Shown one piece after another: positions 50,281 to 59,815 of a stretch of 64,000 bases of DNA; position 1 is the stretch's first letter, and the number at the start of each line of letters is the position of its first letter. This DNA is from Janthinobacterium lividum PAMC 25724. GTDB lineage: Bacteria; Pseudomonadota; Gammaproteobacteria; Burkholderiales; Burkholderiaceae_D. The notes under the pieces were generated by a model that ran no database searches, was not told where the DNA came from, and saw only the letters and a list, made by a program, of their open reading frames with translations. The translations under genes and the position numbers were made by a program. Location of the stretch: NCBI GenBank assembly GCA_000242815.2, contig AHHB01000032.1, positions 62,001 to 126,000 on the forward strand, read 5' to 3'.

Positions 50281-52842
50281 ATGTCGCTCCAGCCAGGCAG
50301 TGGAGGATTGACAACCGCGCAGGCTGCAGAAAGCTTGCTGAAAAGTGGGCCGAATGCCTTGCCTGCCTCGCGTCCCTTGAGTGCCGCACGCCTGCTGCTC
50401 GATGTCGTATCCGAACCGATGTTTTTGCTGCTGGTGGCCTGCGGCATCATCTATCTGCTGCTTGGCGACCGCAATGAAGCGCTGATGCTGCTGGGCTTTG
50501 TGTGTCTCGTCATGGGCACCACCTTTTTTCAGCGCAGGCGCACGCAACGCTCGCTGCATGCCTTGGGCGACCTTTCCTGTCCACGCGCCCTGGTGATACG
50601 CGATGGCAGGCAGGAGCGCATCGCTGGCAGGGACTTGGTGCCTGGCGACCTGGTGCTGCTTGCCGAGGGCGACCGCGTGCCGGCCGATATCGAACTGCTC
50701 AATGCATCGAATTTGACGGCCGATGAGTCCATGCTCACGGGCGAGTCCGTGCCGGTAGCCAAGCATGGCCGCAGCGACACTGGCGACACTGGCGACAGTC
50801 CGGCCTGCCTGGTGTATTCCGGCACCCTGATCACGCAAGGCACGGCCAGCGGTCTGGTGGTCGCCACCGGACCCGATAGCGCGCTCGGTCGCATCGGCGC
50901 CTCGCTTGCCAGCATGGGCAGCGAGCTGACACCGATACAATTGGAAACACGCCGTGTCGTCAGCCATGTCGCCATCGGCGGCTTGTGCCTCGCCGCAGGC
51001 CTGGCATTGGCCTACTGGTGGCTGCGTGGCGACGCTTTGCAAGGCTTGCTGGCTGGACTGACGCTGGCCATGGCGATCCTGCCTGAAGAATTGCCGGTCA
51101 TCTTGACGCTTTTCCTGGGCTTGGGCGCCTGGCGCCTGGGGCGGGAAAGCATTTTGGCGCGCAGCATACCGGCGATCGAATTACTCGGCGCGACGACACT
51201 GCTGTGCGTAGACAAGACGGGGACGCTGACGGCCAACCGCATGGACGTAGCCCGACTTTGGTCGGAGCAGTCGGCCCATGATTGCCAGCGCAGTCCCGCC
51301 GCTGCCTTGCCGGAAGAGCTGCACGGCTTGCTCGAATATGGCGTGCTGGCTAGCCATCGACGCGCGTTTGACCCGATGGAGTCGGCCATCGTCGAGACCG
51401 GCGCGCGCTTGCTGGCGCATACCGAGCACCTGCATGCCGACTGGCAGCTGATTGACGATTATCCGCTGTCGCGCCAGATGCTGGCCATGTCGCGGGTGTG
51501 GCGATCGCCGGACCATGGCGCGTTCCTGGTGGCGGCGAAGGGCGCGCCCGAGGCCATCATCGACTTATGCCATTTGCCGCCAGCGCGCGCCGCCAGCATC
51601 GCGGCGCAGGTGCTGGCCATGGCAAACGACGGTTTGCGCGTGATCGGCGTGGCCAGTGCCACCTTTGCCGCGTCGCCCTTGCCGGACAACCAGCACGTCT
51701 TTGATTTTCAATTTCTTGGGCTGCTGGGCTTACACGATCCGCTGCGACCAGAAGTGCCCGATGCAGTGGCGCAATGTCATGCGGCGGGCATACGCGTGGT
51801 GATGATCACGGGCGACCATCCCGCCACAGCGCTTGCCATCGCGCAGCAGGCCGGTGTCGCCGGCATCGCCAGCGGTTTGATGTCCGGCGCGGAGCTGACC
51901 GCGCTGGACGACGCGGCGCTACAGGCGCGCCTGGTTGATACCGATGTCTTTTGCCGTATCGCGCCAGAGCAAAAGTTGCGCTTGGTGCAAGCTTTTCGCA
52001 GCCGTGGCGAGATTGTTGCCATGACCGGTGACGGCGTCAATGACGCGCCCGCTTTGAAGGCGGCCAACATCGGTGTGGCCATGGGCGCGCGTGGCACCGA
52101 TGTCGCGCGCGAGGCGGCAGCGCTGGTATTGCTCAACGATGATTTTTCTTCCCTCTTGCTTGCGGTGCAGCATGGCCGGCGCCTGTTTGCCAATCTGCGC
52201 AAGGCCATCGTCTTCATCGTCGCGGTGCATGTCCCCATCGTTGGCCTGTCCATCGTGCCGGTGCTGCTGGGCTGGCCCTTGCTCTTGATGCCCGTGCACA
52301 TATTGTTTTTGCAAATGGTGATCGACCCCGCCTGTTCGATCGTGTTTGAGGCCGAGCCGATCGAAGCCGATGCCATGGTAAGCAAGCCCAGACGGCCGGA
52401 CATGCATTTGTTCGACCGTGAAATACTCGTGCGCGGCTTGCTGCAGGGCGCAGGATTGTTGGCCATGCTGCTGGCCTTCCACGTGTGCGTGCGCTCGATG
52501 GACTATTCCGATGCGGTGGCGCGCACGACGACCTTCCTCAGCCTGGTGGCGTCGAACCTGGGACTGATCTATGTCAATCGCCAGTGGACCGAGCCGTCAT
52601 GGAAGAGGGGGTTGAAGTCGAACCGGGCATTCGCATGGATAGGCCTCGCGGCCTCGCTATTGCTGCTGCTGGTACTGGGCGTGGCGACCATCCGCGAGCT
52701 GTTCGCCTTCGCGCTGCCGGACATGCTGTTGTTGCTGCCGTGCGCGCTGGTCGCCGCGCTCAGCATCGTCTGGTTCGAGTGCGTCAAGTGGGTCTTGCCG
52801 ACATGGCGATGGCTACGCGGCGCGCGCTTGCGCACCCGATGA
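50281..52842 (+). CDS. P-type cation-transporting ATPase (P2-like)
   Basis: An 853-residue P-type ATPase. It opens with the cation-ATPase N-terminal domain (LTTAQAAESLLKSGPNALPASRP) and has the actuator motif MLTGESVPV. The TM4 cation site is ILPEELPVILTLFLG, the phosphorylation motif DKTGTLTANRMD has Asp311, and the nucleotide domain has AAKGAPEAI. The hinge is MTGDGVNDAPALKAANIGVAMG, followed by C-terminal membrane spans. The PEEL form of TM4 differs from the heavy-metal CPC type and from classical calcium pumps (PEGL), so calcium, magnesium, manganese or iron are all possible. Start at ATG 50281 by coupling with the CDF gene; the frame also runs back into that gene. Confidence 0.92.
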   Translation: MSLQPGSGGLTTAQAAESLLKSGPNALPASRPLSAARLLLDVVSEPMFLLLVACGIIYLLLGDRNEALMLLGFVCLVMGTTFFQRRRTQRSLHALGDLSCPRALVIRDGRQERIAGRDLVPGDLVLLAEGDRVPADIELLNASNLTADESMLTGESVPVAKHGRSDTGDTGDSPACLVYSGTLITQGTASGLVVATGPDSALGRIGASLASMGSELTPIQLETRRVVSHVAIGGLCLAAGLALAYWWLRGDALQGLLAGLTLAMAILPEELPVILTLFLGLGAWRLGRESILARSIPAIELLGATTLLCVDKTGTLTANRMDVARLWSEQSAHDCQRSPAAALPEELHGLLEYGVLASHRRAFDPMESAIVETGARLLAHTEHLHADWQLIDDYPLSRQMLAMSRVWRSPDHGAFLVAAKGAPEAIIDLCHLPPARAASIAAQVLAMANDGLRVIGVASATFAASPLPDNQHVFDFQFLGLLGLHDPLRPEVPDAVAQCHAAGIRVVMITGDHPATALAIAQQAGVAGIASGLMSGAELTALDDAALQARLVDTDVFCRIAPEQKLRLVQAFRSRGEIVAMTGDGVNDAPALKAANIGVAMGARGTDVAREAAALVLLNDDFSSLLLAVQHGRRLFANLRKAIVFIVAVHVPIVGLSIVPVLLGWPLLLMPVHILFLQMVIDPACSIVFEAEPIEADAMVSKPRRPDMHLFDREILVRGLLQGAGLLAMLLAFHVCVRSMDYSDAVARTTTFLSLVASNLGLIYVNRQWTEPSWKRGLKSNRAFAWIGLAASLLLLLVLGVATIRELFAFALPDMLLLLPCALVAALSIVWFECVKWVLPTWRWLRGARLRTR

Positions 52843-52968
52843 TGGAGCACATCGGCATCGAGTACATCGGCATCGAATACTTCGCGGCGTCCGGCGCGTG
52901 ACGCTGATGTACAGGCTGTTGCCGATGCTGGCCAGGTCCGCTTGGCTGGCAATCCCTCCTTAGTCACC

Positions 52969-55404
52969 TCACACCACCTCACTCACCACATAGCGGTACT
53001 TGCCCGACGCTTCCGCCGCGATCTCGTCGACTTCCTCGATGACGATGTCTACCTGGGCACCGAGCCTGGCCTGAAAGCCGGTCACGATGGCGTTGCGGGT
53101 GGCGTCGTCCAGGCGCACCACGCATACCAGCAGCACGCGCGTGCGCAGCAGGCTTTCCTGGATGATCTTGAAGCTGCGTACCTGCGGCAGTTCGCGCACG
53201 ATGTAGACGAGGGCCAGGCCGTGCATGACGCTGCCATCGCAGGCCGTGAGAAAATCCGTGCTGCGCCCTTCGATCTTTTGCAGCAGGGGCAAACCACGTC
53301 CACAGGAACACGCTTGCGTGCCCAGCGCGCCCATGTCGCCCGTGGCGTAGCGTATAAAGGGATAGTCCTGCGTGGCAAGATGGGTGACGACGATTTCGCC
53401 CGTGGCCCCTGGCGGCAGCGGCTGGCCCCGGGCATCGACGATTTCGACGATGAGGTCTTCTGCCGTGATGTGCATGCCGCCGTCCGCGCATTCGTGCGCG
53501 ATGAAGCCCGCGTCGCGCGCACCGTAGCCGTTGGCCACGGGGCAGCCGAAAGCGGCGGCGATTTGTGCGCGCTGCTCGTCGTACAGACGTTCGGCCGTCA
53601 CGAACGCCACTTTCACGCCCAGGCCGTTGAGCGGCAGGTCGCGCGCGCTGGCATGGCTGGCGATGCGGCACAGGGCCGATGGATAGCCGAACAGCATGCG
53701 CGGGCGCCAGCGGTGCAGTTGCCTGACATAGCCATCTAGGCGCACGGGCGACATGGCAAACGCGGGTAGCAGGATGCTGCGTAGCAGCCCATCGCGCAGG
53801 CGGCGCAGGCGATCCTGCGCATGCAGCTCGATGGGCGAACCCCACAACACGGCTTCGCGGTCGCCGATGTCCACGCCCCACCAGCGCGTGGCGCGCCACT
53901 TGGCCGCGATGTCGTGGCTGATCCTGCGCCGACCGAGGAAAAATTGTAGCGGCTCGCCGCTCGAGCCGCCCGTGGCGAAAGGGCGCAAGCCGACGGCGCG
54001 GGCAGACTTGAAGCTGTCGCGCGCGCGCGCAATATCGCTCTTGCGCAGCAGCGGCAGGCGCGCCAGATCGGCCAACTGCCTGACCTGGCCCGGGTCGAAA
54101 CCGCTGCGCGCGAACAGGGCGCGGTAATGCGGTACGTGCTCTCCCGCGTGGCGTAGCAGCGCGCGCAGGCGCGCCAGCTGCCATTGCTGCAATTGCTGCG
54201 CGCTCCACCACTGCGAGCGTTCCAGCCGGCGCAGCAGGCGCGTGCTGTGATGACCCTTGCACCATTCATGCAGGGGAAACAGCCAGTGCGCGACGCAGCG
54301 TGTGTAGGCGCCGGGACGCGGCGTGGCGCGGATGCGGCGGTAATGTGCGGCCAGACCGGGCGCGATGCGCTTCCAGCTGAAGGTGGAAGCGTGCGCCAGG
54401 CCCGCGTCGACCAGCGCTTGTGCGCGCGGCGGGTCGCGCAGCAGCGCCACGATGGCCTGCGCCATGGCGGCCGGCTCGCCGGGTGGCACCAGCAGCGCCG
54501 TCACGCCGTCCTGCAGCAGGGCCGGGATGCCGCCCACGTTGGTGCTGACGACGGGCACGCCGCAGGCCAGCGCTTCAAGCACGGAAATGGGCATATTGTC
54601 GGCTAGGCTGGGGTTAAGCACGATATCGCTGGCCTGGTACAGCGCGGGCATGGCGGCGTTGTCGACCGGGCCGGCGAAGCGCACGCAGTCCAGAACGCCG
54701 AGCGACTTGGCCAGGCGCGCCAGCGCCGCGCGTTGCGGCCCGCCGCCTGCCAGCACCAGGCGCGCCGTGGGAAAGGCCAGTCGCACGATGGCAAAGGCGC
54801 GCACGGCGCTGGCATTGTCGTACAGGGTGTCCAGGTGGCGCGCCACGAGGATGCACGGACCGTCGGGCGACGCCGCGCGCGCCGTGGCCGGTGCAAAGCG
54901 CTGCAAGTCCACCACGTTCGGCACGATGTGGGCCGTATGGCCATATTGCTCGAAGATGCCGGCCAGATAGACCGAGGGCACGACGATGGCACTGGCGCGG
55001 CGCAGGCTCAATGCCACCAGGCGCGGCGAGCGGGCCAGGAAGGCGGCCGCTTCGCCGCCGCGATAATTGAGCAGGGCAGGTTTGCCTTTCAGACTGGCGA
55101 TCCACAGGGCGGGCGCCGCGTGCAAATGCCAGGACCAGCCGGAATTGGCCATGATGTGGAACAGGTCGACCGTATTGGCCATGCGCCACAAACGCCACAG
55201 GAACACGGGCAGCCGCAATGCAGCGCGCAGGTAGCGGATGCGCGCCAGCCAGGGCGGCAGTACGCTGTCGTTGACGGCCAGCAGCTGCACGTGGGCACCA
55301 TCGTCGCGCAGCAGGCGCGCCAGCTGCGCCGTCTGGTTGGCCATGCCGGCGGCTGGCGGCGGCAGCGGGCCGACCAGGGCGATACGCAAGCCCGCGAAGA
55401 TCAT
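52969..55404 (-). CDS. GT4 glycosyltransferase fused to CapK/PaaK-like domain
   Basis: An 811-residue fusion at the end of the XrtA core operon. Residues 1-370 are a GT4 enzyme: RIALVGPLPPPAAGMANQTAQL, IVVPSVYLAGIF, HIVPNVVDLQRF, LVLAGGGPQRAAL and NPSLADNMPISVLEALACGVPVVSTN. Residues 385-811 are like CapK, a phenylacetate-CoA-ligase-type adenylate-forming protein: LLRHAGEHVPHYRALF, RPFATGGSSGEPLQF (P-loop), FGYPSALCRIA, NGYGARDAGFIAHEC, YPFIRYATGDMG and a CSCGRGLP metal-type loop. CapK-like proteins occur in capsule loci but their reaction is unsettled. The fusion suggests that sugar transfer and acyl activation are linked. It overlaps the preceding gene by ATGA. Confidence 0.9.
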   Translation of the reverse strand: MIFAGLRIALVGPLPPPAAGMANQTAQLARLLRDDGAHVQLLAVNDSVLPPWLARIRYLRAALRLPVFLWRLWRMANTVDLFHIMANSGWSWHLHAAPALWIASLKGKPALLNYRGGEAAAFLARSPRLVALSLRRASAIVVPSVYLAGIFEQYGHTAHIVPNVVDLQRFAPATARAASPDGPCILVARHLDTLYDNASAVRAFAIVRLAFPTARLVLAGGGPQRAALARLAKSLGVLDCVRFAGPVDNAAMPALYQASDIVLNPSLADNMPISVLEALACGVPVVSTNVGGIPALLQDGVTALLVPPGEPAAMAQAIVALLRDPPRAQALVDAGLAHASTFSWKRIAPGLAAHYRRIRATPRPGAYTRCVAHWLFPLHEWCKGHHSTRLLRRLERSQWWSAQQLQQWQLARLRALLRHAGEHVPHYRALFARSGFDPGQVRQLADLARLPLLRKSDIARARDSFKSARAVGLRPFATGGSSGEPLQFFLGRRRISHDIAAKWRATRWWGVDIGDREAVLWGSPIELHAQDRLRRLRDGLLRSILLPAFAMSPVRLDGYVRQLHRWRPRMLFGYPSALCRIASHASARDLPLNGLGVKVAFVTAERLYDEQRAQIAAAFGCPVANGYGARDAGFIAHECADGGMHITAEDLIVEIVDARGQPLPPGATGEIVVTHLATQDYPFIRYATGDMGALGTQACSCGRGLPLLQKIEGRSTDFLTACDGSVMHGLALVYIVRELPQVRSFKIIQESLLRTRVLLVCVVRLDDATRNAIVTGFQARLGAQVDIVIEEVDEIAAEASGKYRYVVSEVV

Positions 55405-56633
55405 GGCAGCCCTCCCGGCACTCCCGCACCCCTGCGCGCCGCAGTCAAACGCGCATACACGGGCGCATAGCGGCGCACGCTGGCATCCCAGCTGCGCTGC
55501 GTCTCGACGAAGACACGCGCCTGGCGCCGCAGCGCCGGCCAGCTGGCAGGTGTCAGCAGCAGCGCCAGTATGGCTTGCGCCAGCGCCTCGGCGTCACCGG
55601 CGCGAAACAGCATGCCTGTCTTGCCATGTTCGAGCAGTTCGCGGTGCCCGCCCACGTCGGAGGCGACCACGAGCCGGCCCTGCGCCATCGCTTCGAGCGG
55701 TTTCAAGGGCGTCACCAACTGCGTCAGGCGCATGGGTAGGCGTGGATACACGCAGATGTCGAGCAGCTGATAATAGCTGGCCACCTGCGCATGCGGCACG
55801 CGACCGACGAAGACCACGGCGCTTTGGAGACCCAATTGCGCCGCCAGCGCGCGCAGCGCCTTTTCTTGCGGACCGCCACCTGCCAGCAGCAGGCGCAGGC
55901 TTGGCTGCGCCGCCAGCAGGCACGGCATGGCGCGCAGCAGCAAGGCCAGGCCCTCGTAGGCATAAAACGAGCCGATGTAGCCGATGACAGGGCCGTCGTC
56001 CAAACCCAGGCTGTGGACCAGCGCGGGATCGGCAATGGCATCGACGACTGCGGCATCGACGGCGTTCCCAATGACCGTGATTTTGTGCGCAGGCACGCCG
56101 CGCGCGCACAGCTCGCGTCGCAAGCCTTCGCAGATGGTGGTGACGGCGTCGGCGCGGCGCAGCGCATACGTTTCCAGCGCGCGCGTGAGGCGGTAGCGCA
56201 GGCCGCCTGGCCGGCTGCTACCCTGGTCGGCGGCCGCGTCTTCCCACAAGGCGCGCACTTCATACACGACGGGAATGCCCAGCGCGCGCCCCGCGTTGAG
56301 GGCGGCGATGGCGTTCAGGGCCGGCGAATGCGCATGTAAAATATCTGGCTTGAGGCGCTGTGCCAGTTGGCGAAGGCGCACGGCCAGACCGATGATGACG
56401 GCCACCTGCCTCAGTACGGGCAGACGCGCCCACCAGCAGGCATTCGGCGCCGTGCGGTAGAAATGCCAGCCATCGACCAGCTGCTGCGCCCCATCGGACG
56501 CTCCCTGCTTGGCACTGGTCAGTTGCATGGTGTGCCAGCCAAGTGCACGCTGCTGGCGCAAAATGGCCAGGGTACGAAAGGTGTAGCCGCTATGCAGGGG
56601 CAGCGAATGGTCGAGGATGTGCAGGATGCGCAT
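55401..56633 (-). CDS. XrtA-associated glycosyltransferase (stp3 type)
   Basis: A 410-residue GT4 enzyme. The start MRILHILDHSLPLHSGYTFRTLAIL is diagnostic for the exosortase A-linked glycosyltransferase family. Others: ILHAHSPALNAIAALNAGRALGIPVVYEVRALWEDAAADQGS, VTTICEGLRREL, VIGNAVDAAVV, VIGYIGSFYAYEGLALLL and PLKPLEAMAQGRLVVASDVGGHREL. It should extend the lipid-linked repeat unit. Five bp after amidotransferase 1, ATGA overlap with the following fusion gene. Confidence 0.93.
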   Translation of the reverse strand: MRILHILDHSLPLHSGYTFRTLAILRQQRALGWHTMQLTSAKQGASDGAQQLVDGWHFYRTAPNACWWARLPVLRQVAVIIGLAVRLRQLAQRLKPDILHAHSPALNAIAALNAGRALGIPVVYEVRALWEDAAADQGSSRPGGLRYRLTRALETYALRRADAVTTICEGLRRELCARGVPAHKITVIGNAVDAAVVDAIADPALVHSLGLDDGPVIGYIGSFYAYEGLALLLRAMPCLLAAQPSLRLLLAGGGPQEKALRALAAQLGLQSAVVFVGRVPHAQVASYYQLLDICVYPRLPMRLTQLVTPLKPLEAMAQGRLVVASDVGGHRELLEHGKTGMLFRAGDAEALAQAILALLLTPASWPALRRQARVFVETQRSWDASVRRYAPVYARLTAARRGAGVPGGLP

Positions 56634-56637
56634 GGAC

Positions 56638-58590
56638 TCACTCCATTGCCATGGCCGGGGCCTGCAGCGGCGTCTTGCGGCCGTGCACCGGCAGCACCTG
56701 GCGCAGGAACGCCTCGAACATCAGCAGCGCCCACAGGGGCGCGCTGTAGTCGCGCCGTCCGCTGGCGTGCTGATCGAGCAGCAGGCGCACGTAATCCATG
56801 TCGAACAGACCGCACTGCACCAGGGTGGGGCCCAGCAGTCGCTGTTGCAGGCGCTGGCGCAGCGGGCCGCGCAGCCAGGCGGCCAGTGGCACCGAAAAGC
56901 CCATCTTCTGGCGGTACAGCAGAGTGTCGGGCAGCAGCGGGCGCAGGGCCTTTTTCAGCAAGTACTTGCCGACACCGCGCCGCAGCTTGAAATGCGGCGG
57001 CAGGCCTGACATCCACGCCACCAGCTCGTGGTCGAGCAGGGGCGAACGCACTTCCAGCGCATGCGCCATGCTGGCCCGGTCCACCTTGGTGAGGATGTCG
57101 CCTGGCAGGTAGGTTTTCAGGTCCAGATACTGCACTTGCGACAGGGGATCTTGCGCGGGACTGGCCAGCGCGTGCCGGCGCAGCACTTCCACGGCGCGGT
57201 AGCCTTGCAGGCTGCGCCGCAGCTCGGGGCTGAACAGGCGCGCGCGCATGGCGTCGCCGAGCAGGCTGACGCCATGAAAATACGCATCCGTCGTGTCGCG
57301 CGCCAGGCCCTCGAAGGTCGTCTTGGCGCGCAGGAAGCGCGGTGCCCAGTCGGCTTTCGGGTAGAGCCGCCCCAGGGTGCCGAACAGCGACTCGCGCAAG
57401 CCCGCCGGCAGCAAGGGGGCCAGCGCCTTGCGCACCCTTTCCTCGCGCGCGTGCAGGCGGTAGCGTCGATAGCCGGCCAGGCTTTCATCGCCACCGTCGC
57501 CCGACAGGGCCACGGTGACGCGCTGGCGCGCCAGCTGGCAGACTCTGTACGTGGGCAGGGCGGAACTGTCGGCGAACGGTTCGTCGTACAGATTGGCCAG
57601 CAGGTCGATCAGTTCGAAGTCATCTTGCTCCACCTGGCGTGCGTGGTGCGCCGTGGCGTAGCGGCGCGCCACCTGCTCGGCATAGCGCGTTTCATTGTAC
57701 GCCGGGTCGCCAAACGAGATGGAGCAAGTGTTGATGGGTGTGGTGCTTGCGCCGGCCATCAGCGCCACGACGGCGCTGGAATCGACACCGCCCGACAGGA
57801 AGGCTCCCAGTGGCACTTCGGCCACCATGCGGATGTGCACCGCTTCGCGCAGGCGCGCCAGCAATTCGTCGGCTGCCTGCGCTTCGCTGGCGGGTGGATT
57901 CGGCGTGAACGGAATATCCCAGTACGCTTGCGGCACGGGCAAGGCCTGGCCCGCGCGGATGCAGAGGGTATGCCCGGGCGGCAGCTTGCGCGCATGCTGG
58001 AAGATGCTGCGCGGCTCGGGTACGTAGCCGTACGCAAAATACTCTTCCACGGCCAGCGGGTCTAGCGCGTGCGGCATGGCTGGATGGGCGAGCAGGGCTT
58101 TCAGTTCGGAGCCGAACAGCAGGGTGCCATCGTCCGCCTCGGCGTAATACAGCGGTTTTACGCCGAGGCGGTCGCGCGCCAGAAATAGCAGATGGCGCCG
58201 GCGGTCCCACAGGGCGAAGGCAAACATGCCGCGCAGGCGCTGCACGCAATGTTCGCCCCACTGCTCCCAGGCGCGGACGATGACTTCCGTGTCGCTGCTG
58301 GTGCGGAACTGGTGGCCAAACTGGCGCAGTTCGGCCGTCAGGCTGCGATAGTTATAGATTTCACCATTGAAGACGATGGCGATGCTGCGCTCGGCGTTGA
58401 ACAGCGGTTGCTGGCCGCTGGCCAGGTCGATCACGCTCAGGCGCCGGTGCGCCAGTCCCAGCCCCGGCTCGCGGTGCAAGCCCGCTTCGTCCGGCCCCCG
58501 GTGGCGCAGGCTATGGTTCATGCGCGCCAGCAGCAGCACGTCGATGTCGCGCTGGCCCTGCAAATCAAAGATACCGCTGATGCCGCACAT
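56638..58590 (-). CDS. XrtA-associated amidotransferase 1 (asparagine synthase family)
   Basis: A 650-residue glutamine-hydrolysing asparagine-synthase-type amidotransferase. Here the glutaminase domain is intact: Cys2 (MCGISGIFD), HSLRHRGPDEAG, FNGEIYNYRSL and SSDTEVIVRAWEQWGEHCVQRLRGMFAFALWD. The synthetase domain has FLSGGVDSSAVVALMAG, TYRVCQLARQRVTVALSGDGGDESLAGYRRY and LPGDILTKVDRASMAHALEVRSPLLDHELVAW. It should amidate a uronic acid or similar carboxyl group of the polysaccharide. In the middle of the XrtA core operon. It contrasts with the homologue at 31.7-33.7 kb, which has lost the glutaminase residues. Confidence 0.95.
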   Translation of the reverse strand: MCGISGIFDLQGQRDIDVLLLARMNHSLRHRGPDEAGLHREPGLGLAHRRLSVIDLASGQQPLFNAERSIAIVFNGEIYNYRSLTAELRQFGHQFRTSSDTEVIVRAWEQWGEHCVQRLRGMFAFALWDRRRHLLFLARDRLGVKPLYYAEADDGTLLFGSELKALLAHPAMPHALDPLAVEEYFAYGYVPEPRSIFQHARKLPPGHTLCIRAGQALPVPQAYWDIPFTPNPPASEAQAADELLARLREAVHIRMVAEVPLGAFLSGGVDSSAVVALMAGASTTPINTCSISFGDPAYNETRYAEQVARRYATAHHARQVEQDDFELIDLLANLYDEPFADSSALPTYRVCQLARQRVTVALSGDGGDESLAGYRRYRLHAREERVRKALAPLLPAGLRESLFGTLGRLYPKADWAPRFLRAKTTFEGLARDTTDAYFHGVSLLGDAMRARLFSPELRRSLQGYRAVEVLRRHALASPAQDPLSQVQYLDLKTYLPGDILTKVDRASMAHALEVRSPLLDHELVAWMSGLPPHFKLRRGVGKYLLKKALRPLLPDTLLYRQKMGFSVPLAAWLRGPLRQRLQQRLLGPTLVQCGLFDMDYVRLLLDQHASGRRDYSAPLWALLMFEAFLRQVLPVHGRKTPLQAPAMAME

Positions 58591-58600
58591 GGGAAGCCTT

Positions 58601-59815
58601 TCAGGCAGAGGTGGACAGGGGAGAGGGTTGGCACGCGCCCGTCAGGCGGTCGTACACGGCCAGGTAGGCGCCGGCCATCGCGGGCAGGCTGTGTTCGGCC
58701 AGCACCTGGCGTCGCCCGCGCGCGCCATGGCAGTAAGCCAATTCGGGCATGCGGTAGTAGTGGAGCATGGCGTCGGCCAGCATCTCGGGCGAACCGGGCG
58801 GCACCAGAGTGCCGCTCCAGCCCGACTGCACCAGTTCGGCGTTGCCGCCGACCTGGGTGGCGACGATGGGCAACCCGGTCGCCATCGCTTCGAGGATGGT
58901 GTTCGAGCTGCCTTCGGCCAGCGAGGGCAGCACGAACAGGTCCATGGCGCGCAGCAGCTGCGCCACGTCGTCACGCGTCCCGGGCAGCCAGGCCAGATGG
59001 GCCACGCCAGCCTGCTGCAGCAGGCTCAGGCATGCCTGGCGACACGGCCCGTCGCCCACGAGGATCAGGCGCAGGCGCGCGCGCGCGCGCGGCTGCGCCA
59101 ACAGCAGCAAGAACGCTTGCACCAGCGACGCATGGTCCTTGACGGCCACCATGCGCCCCACGCTGCCGATGACGAAGGCGTCATCGCACAGGAAACCGGG
59201 CGGCCCCACGACGGCCGGCGGCCCCAGGCGCGGATGGAATTGCATGCTGTCAACGCCATTGCCGATGTGCGATACCTGTGTGGGCGCCGCGCCGATGGCA
59301 TCGACCAGCCATTGCCGCAGGTCGGCGCTGACGGCAATGATGTGCTGCACCAGCGGCAGCATGCATTTGCGCAGCAGCCGGTATTTGCGACGGGTGCCGT
59401 GCAAGTCGCTCATGTCGCGCCCGTGTTCGCCATGCACGCGCAGACGCACGCCGGCCATGCAGGCCAGTAGCTGCACTTCGAGACAGCCCAGGTTGCGCGT
59501 GTGCACGATTGCCGGTTGCAGCTGCTTCAGTACGCGGTACAGGTGCAGATAGTGGCGCCAGTCCTTGCCTTCGCGCTTGTCCAGGCTGATGATATCGACA
59601 CCGGGGATGATCAGGCGCTGGCGAAATGCGGTGGCGTTTTTCAGGCAGACGATGGCATGCCGGTAGCGCTGCGGCGGCAAATGATTGATCAGGTTGAGCA
59701 GGCCGTTTTCCAGCCCACCCACGTCAAGCTGGTGGATCACATGCACGATCAGGGGGGCGGCATTGGCCGCTGTCGTGCGGTAGGTGGCAGTGTCAGTGTC
59801 AGTGTCAGGGGCCAT
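58601..59815 (-). CDS. XrtA-associated sugar transferase (stp2 type)
   Basis: A 404-residue GT4 enzyme of the second sugar-transferase class tied to XrtA/EpsH1 systems. Motifs: VIHQLDVGGLENGLLNLINHLPPQRYRHAIVCL, IVHTRNLGCLEVQL, VHGEHGRDMSDLHGTRRKYRLLRKCM, ISHIGNGVDSMQF-like region, VIGSVGRMVAVKDHASLVQAF and LPSLAEGSSNTILEAMATGLPIVAT. ATG 59815 is chosen; it overlaps the exosortase stop by 11 bp, and its first residues contain TDTDTD from a 6-bp repeat (59788-59808). The frame continues upstream inside the exosortase gene without a signal. Confidence 0.92.
   Translation of the reverse strand: MAPDTDTDTATYRTTAANAAPLIVHVIHQLDVGGLENGLLNLINHLPPQRYRHAIVCLKNATAFRQRLIIPGVDIISLDKREGKDWRHYLHLYRVLKQLQPAIVHTRNLGCLEVQLLACMAGVRLRVHGEHGRDMSDLHGTRRKYRLLRKCMLPLVQHIIAVSADLRQWLVDAIGAAPTQVSHIGNGVDSMQFHPRLGPPAVVGPPGFLCDDAFVIGSVGRMVAVKDHASLVQAFLLLLAQPRARARLRLILVGDGPCRQACLSLLQQAGVAHLAWLPGTRDDVAQLLRAMDLFVLPSLAEGSSNTILEAMATGLPIVATQVGGNAELVQSGWSGTLVPPGSPEMLADAMLHYYRMPELAYCHGARGRRQVLAEHSLPAMAGAYLAVYDRLTGACQPSPLSTSA

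Noticed and set aside
52843-52968. Short gap with repeated ACATCGGCATCGA strings after the P-type ATPase
   Set aside because: Two to three near copies of a 15-bp unit are present, but there is no gene or stem-loop to support a function.
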